DNA from: Strigops habroptila
Lineage: Eukaryota > Chordata > Aves > Psittaciformes > Psittacidae
Length of the DNA stretch: 64,000 nucleotides
Assembly: GCF_004027225.2 (NCBI RefSeq)
Contig: NC_044278.2
Location: 52,777,411 to 52,841,410, forward strand
Direction: 5' to 3'
Under the pieces are notes generated by a model. It did no database searches. It saw only the letters and a list, made by a program, of their open reading frames with translations, and had not been told where the DNA came from. A program made the translations under genes and the position numbers. Each line of letters begins with the position of its first letter. Positions within the stretch are counted from its first letter, which is position 1. This document shows, piece by piece, positions 13,097 through 26,165 of the stretch.

Positions 13097-15035
13097 AAAA
13101 ATAAATTCTTTTGTAAAACTATTCTATTCTGTTTTTACCAGAATCTCTTATTGATTTTTTCACACATACTGCTTAATTTCAGCTACAGCCTTCTCAGTGC
13201 CATTAGGCTATTTAATACTATTTTTATTTTAATGTGTCAGTGTAAATGAATAGCAAACTGGATATTTGGCCCATTAGTGCATCCTATTTGTTACCCTAAG
13301 TCTTTTATTTACAATATTTATATATATTTTTTTTTTAATGAGGAAACAAATCTTCACTTTTTCTCAGGAGGATTCTACAGCTCGTCAATTAGCATACAAG
13401 TGACAAAGTTTGACTTGAAGCCCTCGGAGTGCTCTCATCCTGCACTGAACAGAGCAGAGCTTTCCAAAATAAGCTTGCTAACGTCAGAACCTCTTGTTGC
13501 TAAGAGAAGTGAGTGTAGCCTGCTAAAACCACGTTGTTTCAACAAATCCATTTGAACTGGCAGCCAACCTGTCTAAAGACAATGGAAGTAGTTTTAGGCA
13601 ATACATACCAGATTGTTACATCAGCCTGTTTTACTGGAGCAAGAAAAAAAGTGCAAGGGTATTGAAGAAAATATTGGAGAGGGAGGGGGAACATATCATC
13701 TACTTACAGAGATTGCAGAATGTAAATGTGTTCTATCAGTCAGAAAACTAATAGACGTGAGAATGACCTACCTCAGGCTAATAATGACAGTACATGCAAG
13801 TTCTCAAAAGAATTTCCAATTAAGCTTCTTTTTATTACCACATTAACCAAAGGCTCCACTACTGCATGGTACATTACTTTTAAGAATTGAACATTAATTT
13901 AGATCAGGGTAAGTATTCCCATCCTGATCAGGAGGAATGTTATGCAGTATTGACCCTGCTCTAGGAACAGCATGTAAGATCACAAAGCAATCCATATCTT
14001 ACACTACATACAATTTACAATCAGCTACTGACCACGTGGATGGATCTCTGCACCACGGTCCTTTAATTCTTATCAATCTTTAGCACATTAAAAATGAAAA
14101 ACACTACAGTCTTTCTTTCTGACCTTCTGAAGGACACATGCAAACACACCCACACTCCTGAGAAGCTGAGAACAGAGTAAAACACCAGAGGTTCCTCAGC
14201 TTTCACAGATTATAAAATGACACATGATATTGGTTGCATGAATGGGAATTAAAAACTTCACACTTTTTGGAAGGTTCACAGTCTCTACATATAAACTGTA
14301 GCTATCACATGTTTAACTAATGGTAGTGGAATACAATTTGCTAATACCCACTGGGTCATGGGAGAAAGTAGGACTGTGGCTCTACAAAGTGAAAACCTCC
14401 AATGAGTTCCAGCATAAGATACCTACCTTAACAGCAAACCACTACTTATGTATATTTGATTCATTTATCACCTGTCTTGTAGAAATCGCTTACATGTCAG
14501 TGGGACTAGTCTGATTTTTCTTTGCTAAATTATTGTATCTTAAAAACATTGAAAGTTCAAAAGCACAATAAGAAGTGGTTCTGCTAGTTTGTGTCACCTA
14601 CATTTGCATCTTTTTTTTTTTTTTTGATTTCTTAAATTTTAATTACCTTTAAATCACTGCAGGACTAAATGCAGTGTTTTAATGACCAATTTTCATAGCC
14701 TTTGTGGATACATATGCATTTATACCAAAATTGTTATGTTTGAAATCCCTAAAGTAAAAAGAAAATATCTATGCTCAAAAGAAATAAAGAATGTTGCTGA
14801 TTTTGGAAAATAGGTGCTGATTCAAAATCTTCTATTTTAGAGTTCTTTTTATTGGCTTAAGAGTATCGTGAATCAAGTCACTGATTAATGCCCCTTTCTT
14901 ATGGAACGCATACAAGTGACACTGACTTCAGCGAAATTCTCTGAGTTCAGGGTAACTCTACCTTGCTTGTATGTGTGATTGTGCTAATTGCTGTGAGGAA
15001 AAGTCTTTTAAATAACATAAATAGAAAGGAAAAGA
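13097..15035. other. Non-coding AT-rich DNA
   Basis: No supportable gene. The frames at 13277-13555 and 13613-13846 show no domain. A T15 run lies at 14611-14625. Confidence 0.6.
14611..14625. repeat. Poly(T) tract
   Basis: Run of 15 T residues. Confidence 0.8.
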
Positions 15036-15076
15036 AAAAACAAAACAAAACCCAAAACAAAACAAAACAAAACCCC
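15036..15076 (+). repeat. (AAAAC)n simple repeat
   Basis: Imperfect array of AAAAC units with a CCC interruption, continuing into CCCC at its right end. Confidence 0.85.
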
Positions 15077-15671
15077 AACACATTATTGCTGTACTCAACC
15101 AGCCAATATTAGAAGAAAAAATCACTTTTGCATGATCCTGAACTAATTTCCCTGGGAGTGGGTAGGAAGACTTGGGATTTCATGGTGGTCTTCCCATTGA
15201 TTGCAATAGATGTTTGAGTCGAACTTTCTGATCTCTGAGCCACATTTGTGTTCCTTCTTACTATGCAGTTCTGCTGATTCTAACATTGGGCACCAAAACT
15301 GCTTTGATTTTCTCAGTTATTGTTAAGCTAATTAATTAGCATTAACTTTGTGAGGTCCTGTAGTGGAAGACTCCATGTTAGCATAATGTACTGTTAATGC
15401 TATTATTTTTTATGAAAAATTGGAAAATAATTGTCCCTTAAATATGAGCTTACCACAGCCATGATCTTCTGAGATTACTTGCAGCATAAATCTGAATCCA
15501 ACTATAATTATGCATAATTTCATAGACAAAATTTTCACAAGGTTTTATTTCAAATTCTTGTATACAAAATCTTGAAGGTGAAATGTACACTTACTCAATC
15601 ATGCGGCAAAGATTTAATGCGACTCTAATTAGAAACATGACCAGTTCTGCTAATTTACCTGAAGGAGGAAA
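15077..15671. other. Non-coding AT-rich DNA
   Basis: No gene is recognised. Homeodomain-core-like TAATTA motifs are present near 15330, which is expected by chance in AT-rich DNA. Confidence 0.55.
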
Positions 15672-15800
15672 GGCTGTGCAATGGAGTGAGCATTAACCTG
15701 GGCCTCAGGAGACTGCCACTCAGCTCCTTGTTTTTCCAGGTACCATCTCTGTGACTTTGCGTGAATTGCATATACCCAGATTCTGAGAGATATTTCATTA
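15672..15800 (+). mobile_element. Possible CORE-SINE/MIR-like remnant
   Basis: The order of landmarks resembles a tRNA-derived CORE-SINE. It begins with a box-A-like start 'gctgtgcaatggagtgagca', then 'cctgggcctcaggagac', 'tgccactcagctcc', and the core-like 'ctctgtgactttgcgtgaat'. Divergence is high and the 3' tail is unclear. Confidence 0.45.
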
Positions 15801-17623
15801 TCTGCCATTAAAATCTCATTCAATCTCAGTCAATTGCCTAAATTACAGAACTAAAAATAAAACTATGAAAATAACCAGGGATTTATGATAACTCAGAATA
15901 TTCCCTACTCCACTTAAAAAGATCATCTATATTGCATTATTTATAGAGTTTTTCTTGGTATTACCACCTGTTTGACCTGCTTTTATACATAGTTCATTAA
16001 TGAAATTCTTTGATTTCTCTAGAAAATCTATTCCAGTAATTGCTTATCTTTAAATTTATTTCTATGCATGAAATTTTTCCATGCCTTATTTCTTCACTTA
16101 CAGGGTGACTTTTGTTATTGAACTGCAGCGAGAATAAAAATACTTACATCTAAAGAAGTTATATTAGTCAAGTTTAGGTGCTGAAATTAATTTGCTCCAC
16201 ATGTGAACAGCTTACTTGGACATCCAATCAAAACTAAGCACTGCAATTTGGAAAATTTAAAAACAGTCCATACAAAATAATTATCTGAAACACTCAAACA
16301 CAGCCAAGCTACCCAGGTTTTTAAGTAAATCAAATTCTGTTAACAGCAGCAAATACATTTTTGCAAAATATAGTAGACTATATTCCTCCATCAGTATTTT
16401 AAGGAAAAAAAGGGAGTAAATAATTGCTTTATTTCATTGTTTTATCTCCACCAACTCATTATAGAAGTTGAATGTGAAAACTATATGCAAAGAATATACC
16501 CCGAAGGAAATACAATCTTCCTACTCATCAAAGCACTGATAACATTCTTTTCAATACTGATCTCTGTAAAAGTACAATAGATGCTGACAAACCTGAAGTT
16601 TCAAATGAAGATGTCATATTTCCCCATTTTTTTGAGCTTTGTAGTTCAGAATTCATATCTTCAGTAAAAAGTTCATTTTTCTGGTTCAGAATATGAAAAA
16701 TAAATAGCTATCAAAACTGGAATTCAAGATTTTCAAACAATCAAAATGAAGTATTTGATTGGCTAATCACAATTTTCTGTTTGATTCCTGGATCATGAAA
16801 ATGTTTGGAACTTTGGTTTACTCTCAGGGGGAACATTTATTTTAGACTTGAGTACTCAAGCACGGGAGCAAATTTCTTCCTATTTAGCTTTCCCAATAAC
16901 AGATAAAGTTAATGTGTTTTTTCCTAGGAAATGCCAAGTTGGATTTGTTTGGCAGCTGGCATTCAAATGACAGTTTAAGCTTAAGCAGCCTGTTGCACAA
17001 ATTTTGGAAAAGTAGTCTATCTTTATCAACATTCCCTTTCCCATGACAGATTTTAAAATCTGACACTCTTTCCCACATGTGAGTTAACAAGAAATGTTTT
17101 TCTCTGTTTCTTATCAGAATTTTATAATAGAATAGAAATTGCTGGTTTCTAAGATGTATAATTGAACATGTACTCTGGACACAACTTTTTCATCTGTGGC
17201 TAGCTCAGGTGAAACAAAGAAGAATCAGGACCCTTTTATCATTGTGGATTACAAGACATCAAGTTTACACTGTACCTTCACTCCCAGTCACCTCTGTATC
17301 ATCTGTGCTCCTTATTTATGTTCACCTGCTTTTTAATTGGCACCTTGCAAAGCTGCGTGCCTGCAGCAGCTCTGTTCTCCCCTCATTGCCCATCACCCAT
17401 TAAGTCTCCACAGCACAGCCTACACAGAAATAATTTTGTCACTACATTATTATACCTCCTCCTCTTCCAGGGAATACAGGTAAAAATCAACTGGTTAGAA
17501 TTGTCATTCTTGGGAAACAACAGTTTCCTTTTGCATCTTTACACATTTTCAGATAAAGTGAAAATCTCACATTTCCAAAGTCAGTATGGCAATTGGCTCT
17601 GTTAAGACCACAGTAAGGGGTTG

Positions 17624-17673
17624 AAAACAAAAAACAAAACCAGAAAAAACCCCTAAACAAACACACACAAAAC
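17624..17673 (+). repeat. A/C-rich simple repeat
   Basis: Mixed AAAAC, AAAC and CA units with short interruptions. Confidence 0.75.
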
Positions 17674-17880
17674 CTCAGAAATGCAGAGTTTTCTCTTCAG
17701 ATGTCATTAACAGGTATGCCAAACCATAGCCAAATGTTTTGGAATGCTCTCTCTGTTGAAACATATACTTTGGCATTAGGTGCATTTCTTGTAAAGTCAT
17801 ACCAACCCTATTCTGTTGGGCTGGTTGTTCTTGGTGAAGCATTATTTTATTTTTCTGCATTGTATCACATTTCGTGTAAA

Positions 17881-17916
17881 TCACACGCACATACACACAC
17901 ATCCCACACTCACCCA
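17881..17916 (+). repeat. Imperfect CA-rich repeat
   Basis: CA dinucleotides interrupted by G, T and CCC. It gives a His/Thr/Ser-rich chance frame on the plus strand. Confidence 0.7.
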
Positions 17917-19654
17917 CGAGCCCAGCTGCTCATGGATAACTTCATTGTGAAGTAATTCAGCAAACCCTGTATACTGTGTGGACAAAAAGCATCACTTCAG
18001 GGGAATCTGATGCTTTTTCAGATTTACAGTAGTAAGGAACATTGTTTTCTTATGCATTCTCATGCAGAAGCAGAACTGTGTTCCTCTTGAGCTTCTGCCA
18101 TATGACCAGTACATGCTGTTATAGCCTGTGTTTTCCTCCAATTCCTAGACAGGCGTACATGTGTATGTTTGTGAGTATATGTGTGTGAGGAGTGCACAGA
18201 GTGATAATCTGCCCTAATACTATTTAAATCACCATTGTACAATTATTATTATTAGTGTTAAATTGCACATGGAAAATTTTTTGATGTTACAGTGGCTTTA
18301 TTTTTCCTCTCCACCTATTTGGTATTAGTCTTATTTAAGTAAAAAAACCCCTAAACATTGAATATTCTGTGATTTTCTTAATCCTCTAGTGCCTGTAAGT
18401 CTGTTCCTATGTGATCACTTATGCTTCTTTGAAGTAGGTGGAATAGGATGCTAAACGCTACCCAAGCAGAGCTATCATGAATCACTCTCATTTTGTGCTC
18501 ATGTTGCAGAGTTGTAAATAACTTCTCTAAAGCCAATAAGCACCACTTAGACAGACAAACACTCTCTTAAAATCAGAATATTGCAGTCTTCACAAAACAC
18601 AAAATTACAAAACACAGTAATGGAAAATTATGGTTGGGAAGAAACTGTGATACACATTAATAAAATTGGCATATTTACAAAAAAAAAAAAGGGTAAAGTA
18701 TATGTGGAATGACATTTTCTACCTGGGCCATGTGCTTTGCTTAGCAGGGTCTGTCTGTGTCTCCAGTGTGTTAGACTACTGATCTGTCAGCCACGATCTG
18801 AAAGTTCTGTGCTGTTTACTGGTATTTTTAAGAAAAAACTACACAACTGATCCTTGTTGAAGAAAACAATCATAATCCATTGACTTTAATGGCAAAAAAT
18901 AATTATGTCTAAGAATACATGCAAGCAACTTAGGAGTAAAGACATTTCAAAGAAACTGCTGAGAGTATCTGAGATCAGAACTTTCAACAATAAAAAATAT
19001 TTGCAAAAAAAATCGAAAGCATGTTAAAGGATGGAAAAATGCAGTATGATTTAACTGTCTAATACTTGTATGCAAAAACCAAAGACATTTGCAATATAGA
19101 GATGATGTTGCATGTTTACAACTCAATAATAACCAAATACTAGCTTCACAGTATGCCTCTTCTAATTATGTTCCAATGGATTAGCATTAAACAATTTCTG
19201 CCAAAGAAGTACAGTTAATGTAAAGCTCAAGTTGGTCATACAACACAAACATATCTAAGAATTTAATGCAATTTTTTTTTTTTTAATATTGAATGACAAA
19301 AAAAATGTAGACTGGAAAATCTCATGAATTCAGAATTTACTGTTAGGAAAACCATTTCTTTGCCACACCTTCAGAAGGGGAAAACCCCATCCCATTTCCT
19401 AATCCCTGTTCCAACTTGCACAGCATATTTAGTTCCAATGATTGCACTACATAGATACATTCCTGCCCAAGAAACCCAGCCAAGTGTTGAGATTATATCT
19501 TTATTTAAATTATAAGATAAAAATAGTGTCACATGCATATTTTTAGGTAGTATTTCTTCCTACCCTATGGTATAAGAAATACCAATCTCTTTAACAATGA
19601 TTCAGTGAAACAAGCCATAACTCTAAAATCCTGTTGAGAAAGCACACATTATAC

Positions 19655-20010
19655 GATCACAGAATCACAGAATGGTCGAGGTTGGAAGGGACATCTTGTG
19701 GTCATCTGTCCCTATCCTTCTTGCTCAGACAGGGGAAACCTACAGTTAGTTGCCCAGGACTACATCCAGATTGCTTTCGACTGTCTCCAGTGATGGAGAC
19801 TCCACAACTCTGTTGGCAGCCTATGCCAGTGCTCAGTCCCCCTCACAGTGAAAATGTGTTTCCTGATGTTCAGAGGGAACCTCCTGTGCCTAAGGCTGTG
19901 CCCATTGCCTCTTGCCTGTCACTGGGCACCACTGAAAGGAGCCTGGTTCTGTCTTCTATATAAACTCCCTTCATATATATACATTAAAAAGATCCCCTAG
20001 AAGTCTCAAT
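19655..20010 (-). mobile_element. CR1 LINE fragment with 3' end
   Basis: Minus-strand CR1. It begins at the element's 3' end with 'aatcacagaatggtcgaggt', followed by 'tggaagggaca', then 'agttgcccaggac', 'gatggagactccacaactct', 'ccctcacagtgaaaatgtg', 'cctgtgcctaaggctgtgcc' and 'tgtcactgggcaccactga'. The wording differs from the other CR1 copies here, so it belongs to another subfamily. The 109-codon plus frame (19634-19963) is an antisense shadow. Confidence 0.9.
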
Positions 20011-23000
20011 TCAACTTCATGTATTACAAAGATTAGCTCAGATCTGTTTCAGTGTTGGGCCAACATTTAAGTGACTGCACTAGGCAGCAGACAACTACTG
20101 TAATACCTAAAACATGGACATCTGTCCTTAGCAAGGTGAGTCCTAATACTGTTAAACATGCAGGACTTTTTGATATATTCTTTTTTCTAACATTACAAAT
20201 CATCCTAAGAGATCCTCTACTTCCATTCTGAGTTAGTCAGCAGAAAAGCAGACTACCAGCTTAGACATGGGCCTGTCCCCATGTGTGTCCATACACTTCA
20301 GAGAAGGGACAAAATAGCCTGAATATCTATCCACCCATATAGTTCAGACTTCAAACATAGTTTGAAGATACAATACATTAAAAAAGCTAAATATCTCTGA
20401 TGGGGCATTTCAGCATTTATGCACACTAACAAGGAAACTGCCTGAAGCTGCCTGATAGGACATATTTAGCCCATCCTCTGTGGGGAATCCAAACCTTTGA
20501 CCCCAGATTAGCAGGGGTCATGCTTTGCAAACATACTGAAGATGTAACTTAGCCAGGCATGTCACCATCCAGCTTTTCTAATACCCTAGTAAGTTAAGGA
20601 ATTCAGATGAGGTGTGAGATTCGTGTCTTTTATTAGTGAATTCTTCTTCTAGGAAAGGATCCAGCCACCTTAATATAGGGTTGACTAAGAGGGAACATAC
20701 TTCACCTCCATGATGTAGCTGGACCACTTTATACCCAAGAGATAAGGGTAGTTACTTTTTTTTACAAATATTTCTTCTAGATTACTATTACTAATAATAA
20801 AAATTGTATTATAAGTACACTGATAATCTATAATTGACTAAATCTACTAGTTGAACTACCTTTATTTTTTGTTCTTTTACCAAATGCATTCTGAAATGCC
20901 TCTAAGCAATCAGAGAAAAATTGCTTATCATTTGTCAAAGGCATCCTACAAAAGATATAGTTCATAACAAATATGTCATACAGAAATACTGAAATTAATG
21001 TGCTATTTTGCAATATCAATGCAATGAAGTCCTGTCGATTTTGTATACAACCTTGGGAATTACAGCATCAGTTACCACTAATTAGAGGAAAAGATACAGT
21101 AAATACTATCTGTATAAAAAAAAAAATAAATCTGTTATTTTCTGGTCACTAGCAAAATAAGACACAGTGGTACCACAAAGCATTTATATTTATAAGAATT
21201 ATTTTTTTACATATCCAGAGAATTTAGCATTTTAGCTAGACTTTGACTGATTAGGGATTGGGGTTGGGAGTGTTAGATCTTGGTAATTCTTGAAGCTGAC
21301 TCTGAAAACTTCAGTGGAGACAGTCACTGTTCAATCTGCATTACTTCTTTTAGCCAAACGGCATGGTTTATGCATTGTGAATGCAAGAGTTCATAGCCTC
21401 TTTTTGCTTGAATTCCTATACTTTCAGGTATAAAAAAAGACTCCTTGAACATCAGTATGAACCATTTTACCTTTTATGGTAACCACAACTGACTACACAG
21501 ATATTCACACACACAAATAATAAATTTTCTGTCAAATACCCAGTGAACAGTTCTGCAGTATAGTAACACTTGCATCTATTAAGCAAATTCATAACTTACT
21601 TAAAATTTCTCTCAAGTTTTCCCTGATATCTCTGAAAAATTTGTGGAAGAAAATATGTCCAGAACCTGTGTTCTGTATCAAAATATTGATAATTCTGGTT
21701 TTTGAATGAGCTTTTTGATAAATGTTTTACATATATCTAAGTATATGCTACAGAGTATGTTCTACAGAAGATATGAATTACAAACATTTTTACAGATGCT
21801 TCAGTGTCAATATGGTTCCAGTTGGTCTTGAAATGTACTATTACATCCAGACTTTAAAAAGAAATATGGTTTTGGCTGTACTTCTAAGTACACTTTTAAG
21901 CCAGTGTTTTACAGCTTCCCCATGAAGTGTTGTATGGATGTGCTTTATACCTTAGCTCTGCAGAATCATGAACAAAGAAGGGAAAATGAGCTGCTATTAG
22001 CAAAAAATGAGTATGGTTCTCCCATGTTTCAACAATACAAAATGGAGTACTTGCATCTTCTTTGTATGAATGTAGTTTTAAAACAGCTAATTTGGCCAAA
22101 GTAAAAAGGAATTTTACTTTCATGAATCCAGAGTCACACAGTGAAAAATAATCCACAAAAGTCTATATGTGGCACTCCAGTGTGTAACTCATCTCTTAAC
22201 CACCTCAAAGATTTCTGATAGACAAATATGTTATCCAAATATAAGAGTTTCTGCTATTTTACAGTTTATCGGTCTGCCACATAAATTTTCCAAGCTTTTC
22301 CAGTAACAAATGCTTAAATTATTTGGATAAGAAAAAAGAGGAAAACAAAACAAAACATTGTTTATATCTTCCTTAAAATATACCCTCAGCTATGGAACTG
22401 CTGTATCTAGCTGCTTATTCAAGCAGAATTCATTTTATCTCTCCATGTTTAAATTCATGGTATTAACAGCTTGATCAGCTAAATATATAACTGCATAATG
22501 CATGCAGCTACCTGAAGTTTGGTGCTTTTTTAAGTAAGGAAAATTAAATATACCTTCACTAGGACTGTAACACTATAGATTCATTTTCACTACAAACCAG
22601 CCGGTGGAGGAGGTGTAAGCTGCATTGTGTCTACAGAAGTGCAAAGTATTTGCATATTGCAAATCTGTGAAGCTTCATGGATGAGCAAACAAAAATAATC
22701 ACTGCTGCACATATTTGTGTCAGACAGCAGTATAGATATATATTTCTGCTGCTGAAATCTTCTTTTTTTATGTGTCCAATTATTACACCATGCACAAGGC
22801 AAGTACTTGAATTAATATCCAATAAGCCAAAATAAAGGTACTATAACTGTGATAGTTGGTTTTGCTTAGAGGTTGGTTTGTGGGCTTTTATAATTCCTGA
22901 AATACAGATCCAGCCATAAACAGGCTGTATCAACTATTTTAAAGCATCTCTTAATAAAATTAATTTACGTATTTTCACATGAACAGCTAAATAGATTTAG

Positions 23001-23491
23001 AAAGGATAATTTTTAGGAATAGGTTAGTTGAAAAGTATTTTGAAATATGAAGGCCACTATTTTGCTTCCATTAATAACAAAGAAACACAGAAGGTTGCAC
23101 TGGAGCAGAACAGAGGCTGAAATGAGCTTTTTGACTCCAAAGCAAACAAATAAACAGAAATCACAAACAATAATTTGCATGTCTTTATTCAGAAATGCCT
23201 CATAGCTGCATATATTCCAATGGAAGAACATGTGGAAGGGAATAATTATTCAGTGTTTCATTTAGGTGTTTAACTTATTATTTACAAATAAACAAATCTA
23301 TTTTATTCCCTTGTGTGCTGTGCCTTACAGCAAAACCTGATAATATGTATTAGGAATTAAGTATGTTTGTTTCTATTAATACTAAATATATTCTGTAGCA
23401 GCTATTAAATCAATTAAGGTTTAGTAGATAACTGTTTCAGTCAGAAAATTTTGTGAGATGGTTTAAAAATCCTATACTAAAGAATGCAATT
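20011..23491. other. Non-coding AT-rich DNA
   Basis: No supportable gene. The overlapping frames at 21722-22156 on both strands are under 90 codons and motif-free. Confidence 0.6.
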
Positions 23492-23496
23492 CCATA
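23492..23496 (+). repeat. Left target-site duplication (CCATA)
   Basis: CCATA immediately precedes the TG terminus of the LTR and is repeated at 24069-24073. Confidence 0.85.
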
Positions 23497-24068
23497 TGTC
23501 CTGGGTTCAGCTATAGCAGTCATTTTTCTTCTGCTTAGTAGCTGGTGCAGTGCCGTGTTTTTTAACTTTCAGCCTGGGCACAACGCTGATAACACCGATG
23601 TTTTTAGTTGTTGCTAAGTAATGTTTATTCCAACCAAGGACTTTCTCAGTCTCATGCTTTGCCAGGGAGGAGGGGAAGCCGGGAGGAAGCAGAGACAGGA
23701 CACCTGACCCAAACTAGCCAAAGGGGTATTCCATACCACAGCACGTCATGCCCAGTATATAAACCGGGGGGAGTTACCCGGAAGGCCCTGATCACTGCTC
23801 GGGTCGGGCTGGGTATCGGTCGGCGGGTGGTGAGCAATTGTATCCTCTCCCCTTGTTATTTCACTAATCGTTATTATCATTGGTGGTAGCAGTAGTGGTT
23901 TTGTGTTATACCTTAGTTGCGGGACTGCTCTTATCTCAACCCGTGGGAGTTACATTCTTCCCATTCTCCTCCCCATCCCTCCGGGAGCGGGGGGAGGAAG
24001 AAGTGGGGGGGGGGAGTGAGCGAGCGGCTGTGTGGTTCTGAGTTACCGGCTGGGCTCAAACCACGACA
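23497..24068 (+). mobile_element. Solo LTR of an avian endogenous retrovirus
   Basis: A 572-bp element starting TGTCCTGGGTTCAG and ending CCACGACA, so it has the canonical TG...CA termini. It is bounded by identical CCATA pentamers. Internal landmarks are a TATA box (TATATAAA at 23756-23763) in 'cagtatataaaccggggg', a GGTCGGCGGGTGGTGAGCAA stretch just downstream, and a 3' G-rich run followed by 'gagtgagcgagcggctgtgt'. The wording matches a solo LTR type common in birds that I believe to be ERVL-like; a 5-bp duplication fits that class. No gag, pol or env sequence adjoins it, so the internal part was probably lost by LTR-LTR recombination. Reading frames inside (23608-23889 and minus 23652-23837) are incidental. 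Confidence 0.92.
23756..23763 (+). promoter_or_regulatory. LTR TATA box
   Basis: TATATAAA in the U3-like part of the solo LTR, followed by GC-rich sequence where transcription would start. It is a potential cryptic promoter; activity is unknown. Confidence 0.6.
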
Positions 24069-24073
24069 CCATA
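24069..24073 (+). repeat. Right target-site duplication (CCATA)
   Basis: CCATA directly after the terminal CA of the LTR, matching 23492-23496. Confidence 0.85.
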
Positions 24074-25744
24074 TTAAATTATGTGGGAAATAAACGTAAC
24101 AGATAAAGAGCCAGCAGAACAGAATGCAAAATATTTCAGAACATGAATAAAAATCCGAGAGCAATTTTTTTTTGGTGTAAAAAAGAAACAATAAAATCAC
24201 TGTACAGAGACCATTTTTCATTAAAATATTAGGCATGTTTATACCTATTGTACCTGGATAAGAGGTGCTTTTTTGTATAAAGTAGATAAAATCCTATTGA
24301 TGGAGGATTTAAAAAAAAATTGTCATGCATTATAAAGTACAGATTATGGGTCCATAATAATATGCATTGCCATGAAAATATTGTAGCAGCTGTGAGGAGT
24401 TGTGCTGTCTGTTGTGCCAAAGAAATGAACAAAACCTGTTTCAAAGAAAAGACAACTAGAAAATAAAGCAGGCTCCAGCATGCACTAAGCATCATATTAC
24501 ATACTTGGATTGGTCAAATGGATTTTTGCTATTGCTTCATACAAATTTCACTGAATTAAATTTCTGAAGTAGTGAAAAGAAGAAATAGTAGTCAAGTAGA
24601 GGGAGATTTACAGGTAAGAATATTCATTTCCTACAAAATTACTAGAACGTGCATATGCCCATTCACAGCAGCAGGAAAGATGCTGCACTTTTATTGTCTT
24701 TCCCTCTGAAAAATTTCTTCTGATTAAGATGGAAAGTAATAGTCCTGCTTTGCCACCAACCTGATTTAACACAATGATCACAGATTATTGCCTTTTGGTC
24801 CCTTGGCAAGGGTCAAGTTTCTAAATTCCATATTTGTGCAATTCAAACTCACTAAACTAATATTGCTAGCTGTAGCTAGAAGGCTACTACGAGGTTAGGC
24901 ATGGGTGGTCAGACTGTGAGATTCATTTTCAGTGCTTGTGAGTAGGCGATTCCCTCCTGAACAGCTCCAAATATAATGTTTTGTTTGTTTGTTTGTTTGT
25001 TTTTTGTTTTTATCTTTAGAGGTCAGAATATCTCAAAGCAGTCTGAAAAACTGCTGAACTGAAAATTGTCTGGCATCAGATTTTGCTGTATTTCATAATA
25101 AAGGATAGGAGTATGATATATTTCTCTTAAATACTTCCAAAGAAAGATAAAGCAAGGATGCACGAATTATGGCACCAAATAATCAGTATCACTCTATCAC
25201 TGTAACTGAAATATCCAACTGGGATATAACTGTCCTCTAATGAATGCAGCAGTACATGTAATTTTAGCTTAAATTTCAAGGAACATGAATATTCATCCCT
25301 AAATATTAGACTGAGGCCATTTTTTTTTAATTTTTTAACATCCAAAATAATGCAACATCATTTATGCAGCATCGGCCACCACCTGACCATGGAAGTTCAG
25401 ACCAGTGATGAAGGATAGTAAGACCAACAACTACATTCTTTCACCTGTCACAGAGCATCAATTGTCCCAGTCTTAAATTACGTCCTTAAATTACATTCAT
25501 TAAAGAGGTTAGTTTTTTAAGCTGCAATGCTGTTTCTCAATGCCTTCAATATAAAAAATTTAAGCAGAGTGTTTATTCATTAGCTAAAACTTTGGTATCT
25601 ATAACTGCTTTTTTCCCACCCAGTTTATGCATACCTAGGTCACTACAAGTGGTAATTTGTGGAAATGTATCCTTTGACTAGTACTACTTAGTTATTAGCA
25701 CTACTTATTTATTAACCCATTGCCAAAATTGCTCCTGATGAGAG
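24074..25744. other. Non-coding AT-rich DNA
   Basis: No supportable gene. A (GTTT)n repeat at 24979-25011 is listed separately. Confidence 0.6.
24979..25011 (+). repeat. (GTTT)n microsatellite
   Basis: About five consecutive GTTT units passing into a T-rich tail. Confidence 0.85.
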
Positions 25745-26165
25745 ATGGGAATGATGGACAAGGGAGACCCCGGCCAGAGGGCAAGTTGGAGGTCCACCGG
25801 GTGGCCTGGGGAGGCTGCTAGCATGAGGGACACCAGTGTGAGAGGCAGCTGTGGTCACAGCTCATGCCATGAGGGAGGCTGGGCAGTTGGGTTAGGTGGG
25901 GTGGCCAGTGAGGAGGACAGACCCTGCCAAGAGGACAGAGTAGCCCCTCAGGGAGCCCACGAGTGGCCTGGGTAGCTCAGGAACAGTGCTGGAGGCACCA
26001 GATCTGTAGGGAGGCAGCAAAGCTGGGTCCTGCATGGGGGAGACAGGCATGGGCCGAAAGGGCCACAGGAGAGCAGGAGACAGAAAGGGAGAGAGAACGG
26101 AGGAAGTAAGGGAGCGAAGAAGACTTCTGCATTAAACTTTGAATTTGTAATAAAACAGAATTAGG
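25745..26165 (+). other. Unexplained GC-rich patch ending in poly(A)-signal hexamers
   Basis: About 380 bp of clearly GC-rich, G-over-C sequence embedded abruptly in AT-rich DNA, followed by a purine-rich tract (about 26068-26128). It then has ATTAAA (26131-26136) and AATAAA (26149-26154). A 76-codon frame (25745-25975) is rich in G, R and E and lacks a known domain. It could be a fragment of a 3' terminal exon, a retroposed transcript end, or part of an LTR. No TG...CA termini or target duplication were found by eye. Function unassigned. Confidence 0.45.

Larger units (their letters stand above)
15801..19654. other. Non-coding AT-rich DNA
   Basis: No supportable gene. Simple repeats at 17624-17673 and 17881-17916 are listed separately. 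The overlapping frames at 17209-17605 and 17675-17955 have no domain. Confidence 0.6.

Noticed and set aside
23608..23889. 93-codon frame inside the LTR
   Set aside because: Solo LTRs of this kind are non-coding and the frame spans promoter-like sequence.
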